A stretch of 64,000 bases of DNA from Rothia santali (lineage in GTDB: Bacteria; Actinomycetota; Actinomycetes; Actinomycetales; Micrococcaceae): the NCBI RefSeq assembly GCF_024199905.1, contig NZ_JANAFB010000010.1:1-64000 (forward strand). Reading direction: 5' to 3'. The notes under the pieces were generated by a model, which ran no database searches, was not told where the DNA came from, and was given only the letters and a program-made list of their open reading frames with translations. Both the position numbers and the translations under genes were made by a program. The stretch's first letter is position 1, and each line of letters starts with the position of its first letter. Of the stretch, positions 45,622 to 53,815 are shown one piece after another.

Positions 45622-45668
45622 GGTAGCGTCGTGGGGAGAACCCTTCCCCTCCCACGATCGAGGTATTC

Positions 45669-46583
45669 GTGTCCGAGACCGGAGACAGCAGAGACGCCCG
45701 CACCCCGGCAGAGACGCCGGGCGGCCCGCCGCCGGATGGCCCGCCCGCAGAGCCCGGGCCCGCGGAGTCTCAGCCCGCGGCGTCCCCCGCCGCCGGGCGC
45801 GTAACCCCGTGGTCGACGTCGTCCGCCCCCTCCGACGACTCCGCGGACGTCCTGGACTTCCCGCGGCGCGGCGCCGAGGAGCGGCGCGTCCGGCGACCCC
45901 TGCGCTGGCTGGTCGGCGTGCTCGTCGCGCTGGCCGCGGTGGGGGCCTTCGCCGCGGTGGTCTTCTACTCCCCGCTCCTGGCCGTCCGCGAGATCACCGT
46001 GGAGGGCACCGACCGGCTCGACGCGGGTGAGATCAGCGAGGCGCTCCAGCCCCTGGAGGGCGTGCCCCTGACGCGCGTGGACGACGCCACCGTGCGGGAC
46101 CTGGTCGGCGAGAACATCCTGGTGCGGGACGTGCGGGCCGAGGCGCATCCGCCGCACGAGCTCGTCGTCGAGGTGACGGAGCGCGTCCCGGTCGCCACCG
46201 TGCAGGAGGGCGACCAGTACGTCCTGGTGGACGCGGACGGCGTGGCCGTCGGCGCGGTGGGCTCCGCGGAGGAGGCGGGCGTGCCGCTGGTCGACGGCGG
46301 CCTCGACGCGGTCGGCGGCGAGGGGTTCGGCGAGCTGGTGCGGGTGCTCCAGGCCCTGCCGCAGTCGCTGCTGGAGCAGATGCAGAAGGCCGAGGCCGTC
46401 TCCGACTCCGAGCTGCGCCTGCAGATGCGCAACGGCTCGACCGTCGTGTGGGGCACCGCCGAGGACAGCGAGTTCAAGGCGGAGGTGCTGCTGAGCCTGA
46501 CCCGAGCGCTGGGCCAGCAGGGCGCGGGGCTGACCTACGACGTCTCCAGTCCCGAGTACCCCGTGACGCGGGGCGCCGGCTGA
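45669..46583 (+). CDS. ftsQ: Cell division protein FtsQ
   Basis: 304-aa bitopic division protein. An 80-residue Pro/Ala-rich cytoplasmic tail is followed by a membrane helix at about 83-105 (LVGVLVALAAVGAFAAVVFY), a POTRA domain starting LLAVREITVEGTDRLDAGEI, and the FtsQ domain. It links FtsB/L with the rest of the divisome. Start is GTG 45669 after GAGGT. Normally murC or murG lies upstream. Here the CCA enzyme gene does, with a 101-bp gap. Confidence 0.93.
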   Translation: MSETGDSRDARTPAETPGGPPPDGPPAEPGPAESQPAASPAAGRVTPWSTSSAPSDDSADVLDFPRRGAEERRVRRPLRWLVGVLVALAAVGAFAAVVFYSPLLAVREITVEGTDRLDAGEISEALQPLEGVPLTRVDDATVRDLVGENILVRDVRAEAHPPHELVVEVTERVPVATVQEGDQYVLVDADGVAVGAVGSAEEAGVPLVDGGLDAVGGEGFGELVRVLQALPQSLLEQMQKAEAVSDSELRLQMRNGSTVVWGTAEDSEFKAEVLLSLTRALGQQGAGLTYDVSSPEYPVTRGAG

Positions 46584-46896
46584 GCGACGCGTGCCCTCGG
46601 CCCGGCGAGGCATGTCCTCGGCTGTACGACGCGTGCCCCCGCAGGCGCCTCACCCCCGACCGGGTTCAATCTCGACTTGAAGTTCAGGTGTGACGTGGGT
46701 GAATGCGACCCGGCGCGTAATTGACAGGAAAATCTTAGGTGCGACACCCACTTTTGATGCCCCAGCATTTTCGGACTTGATAGTCTGTATCAGGTATTGA
46801 AAGACGCCGTCCCCCCAGCATCTGACGCGGAACTTTGACCTTGAAGTCGAAGTTGAAGGATGTGGTCGGCGGCTCCACGCGCTAATCGAGGAACTC
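46584..46896 (+). promoter_or_regulatory. ftsZ upstream regulatory region
   Basis: 313 bp without a gene. It is markedly more AT-rich than its surroundings from 46675 on. TTGACA is at 46721-46726, and a TTTGAT (46753-46758) with TTGATA 18 bases on is a plausible alternative promoter. TTGAAGT repeats occur at 46677-46683 and 46850-46856, the latter just before ftsZ. Several promoters are usual before actinobacterial ftsZ. The exact start sites cannot be fixed by reading. Confidence 0.5.
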
Positions 46897-48123
46897 ATGG
46901 ACGTTACTACTCCCCAGAACTACCTGGCCGTCATCAAGGTCGTCGGCATCGGCGGCGGCGGCGTCAACGCTGTCAACCGGATGATCGAGGTCGGGCTCCG
47001 CGGCGTTGAATTCATCGCCATCAACACCGACGCCCAGGCGCTGCTGATGTCGGATGCCGACGTCAAGCTCGACGTCGGCCGCGAGATGACCCGGGGCCTC
47101 GGCGCCGGCGCCAACCCCGAGGTCGGCCGCCAGGCGGCCGAGGACCACGAGGAGGAGATCCAGGAGGTCCTCAAGGGCGCCGACATGGTCTTCGTGACCG
47201 CCGGCGAGGGCGGCGGCACCGGCACCGGCGGCGCGCCCGTCGTGGCCCGCATCGCCCGCTCGCTCGGCGCGCTGACCATCGGCGTCGTGACCCGTCCCTT
47301 CACCTTCGAGGGCCGCCGCCGCTCCAACCAGGCCGAGACCGGCATCGAGGCGCTGCGCGACGAGGTCGACACCCTCATCGTCATCCCCAACGACCGCCTG
47401 CTCTCGATCTCGGACCGCAACGTCTCGATGCTCGACGCGTTCAAGTCGGCGGACCAGGTCCTGCTCTCGGGCGTCCAGGGCATCACCGACCTGATCACCA
47501 CCCCGGGCCTGATCAACCTCGACTTCGCCGATGTCAAGTCGGTCATGCAGGGCGCCGGCTCGGCGCTCATGGGCATCGGCTCGGCGCAGGGCGAGGACCG
47601 GGCCGTCAAGGCCGCGGAGCTCGCGATCGCCTCGCCGCTGCTCGAGGCCTCGATCGACGGCGCTCACGGCGTGCTGCTGTCCATCCAGGGCGGCTCCGAC
47701 CTCGGCCTCTTCGAGATCAACGAGGCGGCCCGCCTGGTCCAGGAGGTCGCGCACCCCGACGCCAACATCATCTTCGGCGCCGTGATCGACGACGCCCTGG
47801 GCGACGAGGCGCGGGTCACCGTGATCGCGGCCGGCTTCGACTCCCTGAACCCGGAGACCAACAGCAGCAACGGCCACCAGGCCGCGCAGCAGGCGGCTCG
47901 TCAGCAGCAGTCCTTCGGTGGCGGGTCCAAGCAGCCGGCGCAGGCGGCGAGCGCCCCGCAGCGCGGCGGTTCCTACGCCGGTGCGAGCCAGTGGCAGGAC
48001 CACTCCGACGTCCCGGCCAACGCCGGCTTCGACGTCGACCTGCCCCCGGCCGTCGAGCCCCAGGAGGAGTCGGTCGGCTCCTCCCGCAAGGACTCGCTGG
48101 ACGTGCCCGACTTCCTGAAGTAG
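46897..48123 (+). CDS. ftsZ: Cell division GTPase FtsZ
   Basis: 408-aa tubulin homologue forming the Z ring. The GTP-binding loop GGGTGTG is at 105-111 and the T7-loop region NLDFADVK near 207-214. A Gln/Ala/Ser-rich linker leads to the conserved C-terminal tip DVPDFLK, which binds SepF and other anchors. GAGGAACT precedes the ATG. Strong GC hairpins follow the stop. Confidence 0.98.
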   Translation: MDVTTPQNYLAVIKVVGIGGGGVNAVNRMIEVGLRGVEFIAINTDAQALLMSDADVKLDVGREMTRGLGAGANPEVGRQAAEDHEEEIQEVLKGADMVFVTAGEGGGTGTGGAPVVARIARSLGALTIGVVTRPFTFEGRRRSNQAETGIEALRDEVDTLIVIPNDRLLSISDRNVSMLDAFKSADQVLLSGVQGITDLITTPGLINLDFADVKSVMQGAGSALMGIGSAQGEDRAVKAAELAIASPLLEASIDGAHGVLLSIQGGSDLGLFEINEAARLVQEVAHPDANIIFGAVIDDALGDEARVTVIAAGFDSLNPETNSSNGHQAAQQAARQQQSFGGGSKQPAQAASAPQRGGSYAGASQWQDHSDVPANAGFDVDLPPAVEPQEESVGSSRKDSLDVPDFLK

Positions 48124-48129
48124 GCGACA

Positions 48130-48156
48130 GGCGCCCCGGCCGCCGGCCGGGGCGCC
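48130..48156 (+). terminator. First hairpin after ftsZ
   Basis: 12-bp perfect stem (48130-48141 with 48145-48156) with a 3-base loop, 7 bases past the ftsZ stop. No U-tract. Confidence 0.6.
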
Positions 48157-48235
48157 ACGAGGCCCGTCTCGTCCCCGGTCGACCCGGTCGCCGCCAGCGC
48201 GGTGGGCGGGGTCGATCCCGGGGGACGGGGCATCC

Positions 48236-48268
48236 GAGGGCGGGGCGGTCGAGGACCGCCCCGCCCTC
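48236..48268 (+). terminator. Second, larger hairpin after ftsZ
   Basis: 15-bp perfect stem (48236-48250 with 48254-48268) with loop GAG, enclosed by an outer GGGGCATC/GATGCCCC pairing. It lies 62 bp before the pgeF-yggS start and probably separates the two transcription units. Confidence 0.65.
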
Positions 48269-48329
48269 GTCGTACCGAGATGCCCCGCGACGACGGCGGG
48301 GCTCCACTCACGCGAGAGGAGCAGGCGAG

Positions 48330-49919
48330 ATGGCCGAGTCATCGACCGGGGCGCCCGAGGGGGCCCCGCCGCGGACCGTCATCGCGCGCGCCGACCTCCC
48401 CGAGGGGGTGAGCCTCGCCTTCACGGGGACCGGGGCCGGCAACCTCGGCCTGCACGTCGGCGACGACCCGGCCGGCGTCCAGCGCAACCGCACCTCCCTC
48501 GAGGCGCACCTGGGGATCCCGGAGCGGGAGACGCTGTTCCTGGAGCAGGTGCACGGCGTCGCGGTCGTCCGCGCCGAGGGGCAGCCGCGGCGCCCGCTCG
48601 GGGCGGCGGCGGAGCGTGCCGCGGCGCCCCTCGCGGACGCGGCCGTGACCGCCGCGGGCCGGCCGCTGGCCGTCCTGACCGCCGACTGCCTGCCCGTCGT
48701 CCTCACCACCGGCTCGCCCGAGGTCTACGGCGTCGCCCACGCCGGCCGGCGGGGGCTGCTGGACGGGGTGCTCGAGGAGGCCGTGGAGGCCCTGCGCGCG
48801 CTCGGCGCGGCGGAGGTGACCGCGTGGATCGGGCCGGCCGTGTGCGGCGCCTGCTACGAGGTGCCGGAGGAGATGGCGGCGGAGGCCGGCCGCCTCTCGC
48901 CCGGCATCGCGTCCCGGACCTCGTGGGGGACCCCCTCGCTGGACCTGCGCGCCGCCGCCGAGGCGCGGCTGCGGGCGGTGGGAGTCGCGGTCGCGCCCGG
49001 CGCGGCACCGTGCACGGCCGAGGACCCCGGACTGTACTCCCACCGGCGGGACCCCGGCTCCGGCCGCATCGCCGGCGTCGTCTGGCACCGCGCCCCGCCC
49101 CGAACCACGAGAGGACCGACGCCCATGGATGAGCTGCGCTGCGAGCCGTTCCGCGCCCGCGAGCTGACGCAGGCCTATCGACGGATCGAGGGCGAGGTGG
49201 CCGCCGAGGCGGCTCGCGTGGACCCTCAGATCAGGCCGGCCGACCTCGGCGTCGAGCTCCTGCCGGTGACCAAGTTCTTCCCCGCCTCGGACGTCGCCGC
49301 CCTGTACGACGCCGGCGTCCGCGTCGCGGGGGAGAACCGCGACCAGGAGGCCTCCGCGAAGGCGGCCCGCCTGGCGGCGTCGGGCCGCCCGGACCTGCGC
49401 TGGCACTACATCGGGCAGCTGCAGACGAACAAGGCGAAGTCGGTGGTCTCCTACGCGACCAGCATCCACTCCGTGGACCGCCGCTCCCTCGTGGACGCGC
49501 TGGCCAAGGCGTACCGGCGCCGCATCGAGGCCTTCGAGGCGGGCGAGGCGCCGGCCCCTCCGGCGCACGCGCACGGCGGCCTCGAGTGCCTCCTCCAGGT
49601 GAACCTCGAGGAGGGGGCCGAGGGCCGCGGGGGCGCCGCACCGGGCGAGCTCGCGCAGCTGGCCGACGCCGTCGAGGCGGCGGAGGGGCTGCGGCTGGGC
49701 GGGCTCATGGCGGTCGCGCCCCTGGGGGCCGAGCCCGGGCCGAGCTTCGAGCGCCTCTGGGAGCTCAGCCAGCGGCTGCGCGAGGACCACCCGCGGGCCC
49801 GCCACATCTCGGCGGGGATGAGCGGAGACTGGGCCGAGGCGATAGGATGGGGGTCCACGAGGGTCAGGCTCGGCAGCTCCATCATGGGCCCCCGCCCCGC
49901 GGGTCCCGGCGGCGCCTGA
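48330..49919 (+). CDS. Fused PgeF (YlmD, multicopper-oxidase-like) and YggS (PLP homeostasis) protein
   Basis: One uninterrupted 529-codon frame encodes two proteins normally separate. Residues 1-265 are PgeF/YlmD: LEQVHG, LTADCLPV, the AHAGRRG His and CGACYEV, a purine nucleoside phosphorylase/peptidoglycan-editing family. Residues 266-529 are YggS/PLPBP: VTKFFP with the PLP Lys, HYIGQLQTNK, and SAGMSGDWAEAIGWGSTRVRLG at the phosphate end. An internal ATG at 49125 with GAGAGGA upstream could still start YggS separately. In relatives the two genes overlap but are not fused. Located between ftsZ and sepF as usual. Confidence 0.82.
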   Translation: MAESSTGAPEGAPPRTVIARADLPEGVSLAFTGTGAGNLGLHVGDDPAGVQRNRTSLEAHLGIPERETLFLEQVHGVAVVRAEGQPRRPLGAAAERAAAPLADAAVTAAGRPLAVLTADCLPVVLTTGSPEVYGVAHAGRRGLLDGVLEEAVEALRALGAAEVTAWIGPAVCGACYEVPEEMAAEAGRLSPGIASRTSWGTPSLDLRAAAEARLRAVGVAVAPGAAPCTAEDPGLYSHRRDPGSGRIAGVVWHRAPPRTTRGPTPMDELRCEPFRARELTQAYRRIEGEVAAEAARVDPQIRPADLGVELLPVTKFFPASDVAALYDAGVRVAGENRDQEASAKAARLAASGRPDLRWHYIGQLQTNKAKSVVSYATSIHSVDRRSLVDALAKAYRRRIEAFEAGEAPAPPAHAHGGLECLLQVNLEEGAEGRGGAAPGELAQLADAVEAAEGLRLGGLMAVAPLGAEPGPSFERLWELSQRLREDHPRARHISAGMSGDWAEAIGWGSTRVRLGSSIMGPRPAGPGGA

Positions 49920-50051
49920 GCGTTGCCTGGGAGGGGCGTGTTGCCCCGCGGAAACCGGCGCCCGCCCGGCGATAATTGATCGAAACGCGACGGCGCCCGG
50001 TGGCGACCCCACCGGCTCCCGTCGCCACGAACGTCTTCGAGGAGTCTGAAC

Positions 50052-50684
50052 ATGGCCGGAACTCTGCGGCAGGCGATGGTCTTCCTGGGCCTCGCCGACG
50101 ACGGGTACGAGCAGCAGCCCGCACCCCAGAAGCGCCGGGCCGAGCCGGAGCCCGCGGCCGAGGAGGACTACGAGCCCGCCGACCTGCCGGTCGACGAGGA
50201 GCCCGCCTACGAGCCGGCCCCGGCCCGGACCTCCCGCCGCGCGAGCCGCCAGCAGGAGAGCCCGGCGCCCGTGCTCGAGACCGTCGTGGAGCCGGAGGAG
50301 GACGACGCCCCGCCCCCGGCCGAGCGGACCGAGCACCGGGCCCCCGTGACACCCATCAAACGTGCCGAGGCACAGAGCGAAAGCGACAACGAATTGCGAC
50401 GCATCACCACCATCCACCCGCGCTCCTACAAGGACGCCAAGGTGATCGGCGAGTCCTTCCGGGACAACATCCCCGTGATCATGAACGTGACGGACATGGA
50501 CGTCTCCGAGGCCAAGCGGCTGATCGACTTCTCCTCGGGCCTCACCTTCGCCCTCAACGGCAGCATCGAGCGGGTCACCGAGCAGGTCTTCCTCCTCACC
50601 CCGGCCAACCTCGAGGTCCTGGAGAACGAGGTCGCGGACGCCGGCTACGAGCACGAGGACGTCCCCGTCTTCAACCAGCGATAG
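50052..50684 (+). CDS. sepF: Cell division protein SepF
   Basis: 210-aa FtsZ membrane anchor. The N-terminal amphipathic helix ([14 protein letters not shown]) binds membrane, followed by about 100 acidic disordered residues. The C-terminal domain from about 118 ([20 protein letters not shown] through [14 protein letters not shown]) binds the FtsZ tail. GAGGAG precedes the ATG closely. It is followed by yggT after 31 bases. Confidence 0.96.
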   Translation: MAGTLRQAMVFLGLADDGYEQQPAPQKRRAEPEPAAEEDYEPADLPVDEEPAYEPAPARTSRRASRQQESPAPVLETVVEPEEDDAPPPAERTEHRAPVTPIKRAEAQSESDNELRRITTIHPRSYKDAKVIGESFRDNIPVIMNVTDMDVSEAKRLIDFSSGLTFALNGSIERVTEQVFLLTPANLEVLENEVADAGYEHEDVPVFNQR

Positions 50685-50715
50685 CCCGTTCCCCGCCCAC
50701 CCGAGTAGGTATCCC

Positions 50716-51018
50716 GTGGTCTCCATCCTCGCCCTGGTCAACTTCGTCCTGTACCTGATGCTGCTGGTCCTCATGTTCCGGCTGGTGCTGGACTGGGTGC
50801 AGAGCTTCGCCCGCTCCTGGCGCCCGCGGGGCCTGGTGCTGGTCTTCGCCTCCACCGTCTACTCGGTGACCGACCCGCCGATGCGGGCGCTGCGGCGGAT
50901 CATCCCCCCGCTGAACCTGGGCGGGATCCGGCTGGACATGGGATTCCTGATCCTGGTCCTTGCCATCGGCCTCCTGCGGGCCATCGTGGGCGGCGCGATG
51001 TACTCCGCCGCGATGTGA
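50716..51018 (+). CDS. yggT: YggT family membrane protein
   Basis: 100-aa protein with two membrane helices (about 4-24 and 76-95) and the family pattern FRLVLDWVQSF and VYSVTDPPMRALRRIIPPL. It always sits between sepF and divIVA in this group. The role is probably in envelope or division; a link to osmotic or potassium handling is reported in other bacteria. Confidence 0.92.
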   Translation: MVSILALVNFVLYLMLLVLMFRLVLDWVQSFARSWRPRGLVLVFASTVYSVTDPPMRALRRIIPPLNLGGIRLDMGFLILVLAIGLLRAIVGGAMYSAAM

Positions 51019-51175
51019 GTCCGACCCGGGGCGTGACGCGCGCCGGGTCGACCCGCGTGAAGAACCCGGACCGTCCCGGCGGCGCGCGTTAGGATGAGGG
51101 ACGGGCCGGTTACTGACCGGTTCCCGGCGCACACCGGGACTCCGGGCCCCATTCCTAGACACTGAGGTGACATCC

Positions 51176-51859
51176 ATGGCATTGACTCCCGAGCAGGTCA
51201 TCAACAAGACCTTCCAGCCGACCAAGTTCCGCGAGGGCTACGACCAGGAAGAGGTGGACCTCTTCCTCGACGAGGTCGTCGCGGAGCTGCGACGCCTCCA
51301 CGCGGAGAACGACGACCTGCGCCAGCAGCTGGGCGAGGCCGGCGTCTCCAGTCCGGCGATCGGCGCCGAGGACGACGTCGTCGTCACGGACCCCATGCCC
51401 TCGACCGGCGAGACGGTCGAGGCCGACGAGGTCGAGTCGGATGCGGTCGCCGGGGAGGCCCCCGTCGAGCGCGAGTCCGACGAGCTGCCCCCGCTCGGGG
51501 AGCCGGCCGAGGAGCGGCACGCGCCGGAGTCGGCCGCCGCGCCGACCTCCTCCTCCGAGTCCGCCGCGGCCGTGATCGCCATGGCCCAGCGCCTGCACGA
51601 CGAGTACGTGGCCCAGGGCGAGGCCGAGCGCCAGCGCCTCATCGACGAGGGCCAGGCCGCGGCCGACACCCTCGTCACGGACGCGGAGACCCGCCGCGAC
51701 GACGTCCTCTCCAGCCTCGAGGAGTCGAAGGCGGGCCTCGAGTCCGACGTCGAGTCCCTCCGCGGCTTCGAGGCCGCCTACCGCTCGGGGCTGCGCAGCT
51801 ACCTCCAGGATCGCCTCGAGGACCTCGAGAGCGGCCCGTCGCTCGAGCCGGTGTCCTGA
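51176..51859 (+). CDS. divIVA: Polar growth and division protein DivIVA (Wag31)
   Basis: 227-aa coiled-coil scaffold. The N-terminal membrane-binding domain MALTPEQVINKTFQPTKFRE is followed by YDQEEVDLFLDEVVAELRRL, an acidic linker (about 60-120), and a second coiled coil. It marks curved membrane and poles and recruits cell wall machinery. ATG 51176 follows GAGGTGA; three further codons upstream are open. A strong hairpin follows. Confidence 0.96.
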   Translation: MALTPEQVINKTFQPTKFREGYDQEEVDLFLDEVVAELRRLHAENDDLRQQLGEAGVSSPAIGAEDDVVVTDPMPSTGETVEADEVESDAVAGEAPVERESDELPPLGEPAEERHAPESAAAPTSSSESAAAVIAMAQRLHDEYVAQGEAERQRLIDEGQAAADTLVTDAETRRDDVLSSLEESKAGLESDVESLRGFEAAYRSGLRSYLQDRLEDLESGPSLEPVS

Positions 51860-51910
51860 CCCTCGGGTTGGATCCCTCCGGGGCCTGCGGCGCAGCGTCC
51901 CCGGGCACCC

Positions 51911-51941
51911 GCGGCCCGGGGCGCCGGACGCCCCGGGCCGC
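51911..51941 (+). terminator. Hairpin after divIVA
   Basis: 13-bp perfect GC stem (51911-51923 with 51929-51941) and loop CCGGA, 52 bases past the divIVA stop. More GC inverted repeats fill the gap to lspA. Confidence 0.65.
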
Positions 51942-52053
51942 ATCAGCCCCGGACGCCGTCCGGGTCCCGGGGCGGGCCGCCTCGGGCCCGGACGGCGTCG
52001 TCGCCGCGGCCCCGCGGCGTCGTCACCGTTCAGACCAGGAGCACTGAAGACCC

Positions 52054-52796
52054 GTGAGCACCCAGCCCGCCGAGCGCCCCGAGGGCGCCGGGACCCCGTC
52101 CCGCCGGGACCGCCGACGCCGCCCGCTCACGGGAGCGCGGCTGCTCAGGGCGCGCCTGCTGGCGCTTTCGCTGCTGGCCGTGGGCTACGGCGCCGACCAG
52201 CTGACCAAGTGGTGGGTCGAGACCGGGATGCGCGAGGGCCAGTCGATCACGGTTATCGATGGCCTGCTGTGGTGGCGGTTCATCCGCAACCCCGGGGCGG
52301 CGTTCTCGATGGGGAGTCGCACACCTGGATCTTCACCATCGTCATGGCGGTGGTCGCGGTCGTCGTGGTGGCGGTGCTGCCGCGGGCGCGGAACCTCTGG
52401 TGGCTGCTCGCGCTGGGCGGGCTGCTGGCCGGCGTCCTGGGCAACCTGACCGATCGGCTGTTCCGGCTGCCGGGCTTCGGCGTCGGGCACGTGGTCGACT
52501 TCATCTCCGTGCCCCGCTTCGCCATCTTCAACATCGCCGACTCGTTCATCTGCGTCTGCATCGCGGGCATCGCGCTGCTGACGCTGAGGGACGTACCGCT
52601 CGGCGAGCCGCGCCGCGGCGCCGAGGAGGCGCGGGAGACCAGCGGATCCGGTTCCGAGGAGGCGCGGGAGACCAGCGGAACCGGCTCCGACGACGGGCGG
52701 AACACCAGCGGACCCGGCGCCGAGGGCGCGCGGGACGCCGGCGCCCGGCACGCCGGAACCGCACGAGACATCGAGGAAGAGGGTGACCGCGCGTGA
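52054..52796 (+). pseudogene. lspA: Lipoprotein signal peptidase LspA, frameshifted
   Basis: Prolipoprotein-cleaving aspartic protease encoded in two frames. The first frame from GTG 52054 covers GYGADQLTKWWVE and NPGAAFSMG, then goes out of frame at the GGGG at 52311-52314. The second frame continues exactly where it should (ESHTWIFTIV) and carries both catalytic Asp motifs GNLTDR and FNIADSF. One missing base, or a -1 shift, restores a 247-aa protein. Its C-terminus carries three 11-residue repeats of the EEARETSGSGS type. Its end overlaps the next gene by ATGA, consistent with the restored frame. This could be a sequencing error, a real mutation, or recoding. Confidence 0.85.
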
Positions 52797-53755
52797 GCGA
52801 GACGATTGACCGGGAAGAGGCCTGGACCGTGGGCCCCGAGGAGGAGGGCGTCCGGCTCGACGCCGCGATCGCCGAGCGCACCGGGGCCTCGCGCTCCGCG
52901 GCCGCCGCGTGGTGCGGCGAGGGGCGGGTGGGCGTCGAGCAGGCCGGCAGGCCGGTGCGCCCGGCTAAGTCCCTGCGCCTGCCGGAGGGCGCCCGCGTGA
53001 CGGTCTCGGTGCCCCCGCCCGGTGCCTCCGTGCGCGTGATCGCGGAGACGGTGGACGGGTTCTCCATCCTGCACGAGGACGCGGACATCGTGGTCGTGGA
53101 CAAGCCCGCCGGCGTCGCCGCGCACCCGAGCCCGGGCTGGCACGGGCCCACCGTCGTCGGGGCGCTGGCGGCCGCGGGCGTGGCGATCAGCACCTCGGGC
53201 GCGGCCGAGCGCCGCGGCGTCGTCCACCGGCTCGACGTCGGGACCTCCGGGCTCATGGTCGTGGCCAAGCGGGAGTCCTCGTACTCGGCGCTCAAGCGCG
53301 CGTTCAAGGAGCGGACGGTCGAGAAGGTCTACCACACGATGGTCCAGGGCATCCCGGACCCGCTCCGGGGCACCATCGACGCCCCGATCGGCCGCCACCC
53401 CGGCCACGAGTGGCGCTTCGCCGTGGTCGAGGACGGCCGGGACTCGGTGACCCACTACGAGGTCCTCGAGGCGTTCGGCCCCGCGGCCCTGGCCGAGGTG
53501 CACCTCGAGACCGGGCGCACCCACCAGATCCGCGTCCACTTCTCGGCGCTGCACCACCCGTGCTGCGGCGACCTCACCTACGGCGCCGACCCGCGGCTGT
53601 CCGCGCGGCTGGGCCTCACCCGCCAGTGGCTGCACGCGCGGCGGCTCGGATTCCAGCATCCCGGCACGGGCTCGGACGTCGAGTTCGTCAGCGAGTACCC
53701 CGCCGACCTGCGCTTCGCCCTCGAGTCCATGCGCTCAGGGGACGCCCTCGGCTGA
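52793..53755 (+). CDS. rluD: RluA/RluD-family 23S rRNA pseudouridine synthase
   Basis: 320-aa enzyme. The N-terminal S4 RNA-binding domain ([21 protein letters not shown]) is followed by the synthase core with the catalytic Asp in [15 protein letters not shown] (about 143-157) and the RTHQIRVH motif. It modifies U to pseudouridine, probably in helix 69 of 23S rRNA. GTG 52793 overlaps the restored lspA stop, the usual lspA-rluD coupling. Confidence 0.92.
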   Translation: MSETIDREEAWTVGPEEEGVRLDAAIAERTGASRSAAAAWCGEGRVGVEQAGRPVRPAKSLRLPEGARVTVSVPPPGASVRVIAETVDGFSILHEDADIVVVDKPAGVAAHPSPGWHGPTVVGALAAAGVAISTSGAAERRGVVHRLDVGTSGLMVVAKRESSYSALKRAFKERTVEKVYHTMVQGIPDPLRGTIDAPIGRHPGHEWRFAVVEDGRDSVTHYEVLEAFGPAALAEVHLETGRTHQIRVHFSALHHPCCGDLTYGADPRLSARLGLTRQWLHARRLGFQHPGTGSDVEFVSEYPADLRFALESMRSGDALG

Positions 53756-53815
53756 GGCTCCGGCCCGGTCCCGCCGGCCTCGGCCGGTCCGGCGCCGATG
53801 GCCTAGAATGGTCGG

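Noticed and set aside
52305-52320. Programmed -1 frameshifting in lspA
   Set aside because: A -1 slip on GGGG would restore the protein, but there is no proper heptameric slippery site or obvious downstream pseudoknot. A missing base is simpler.
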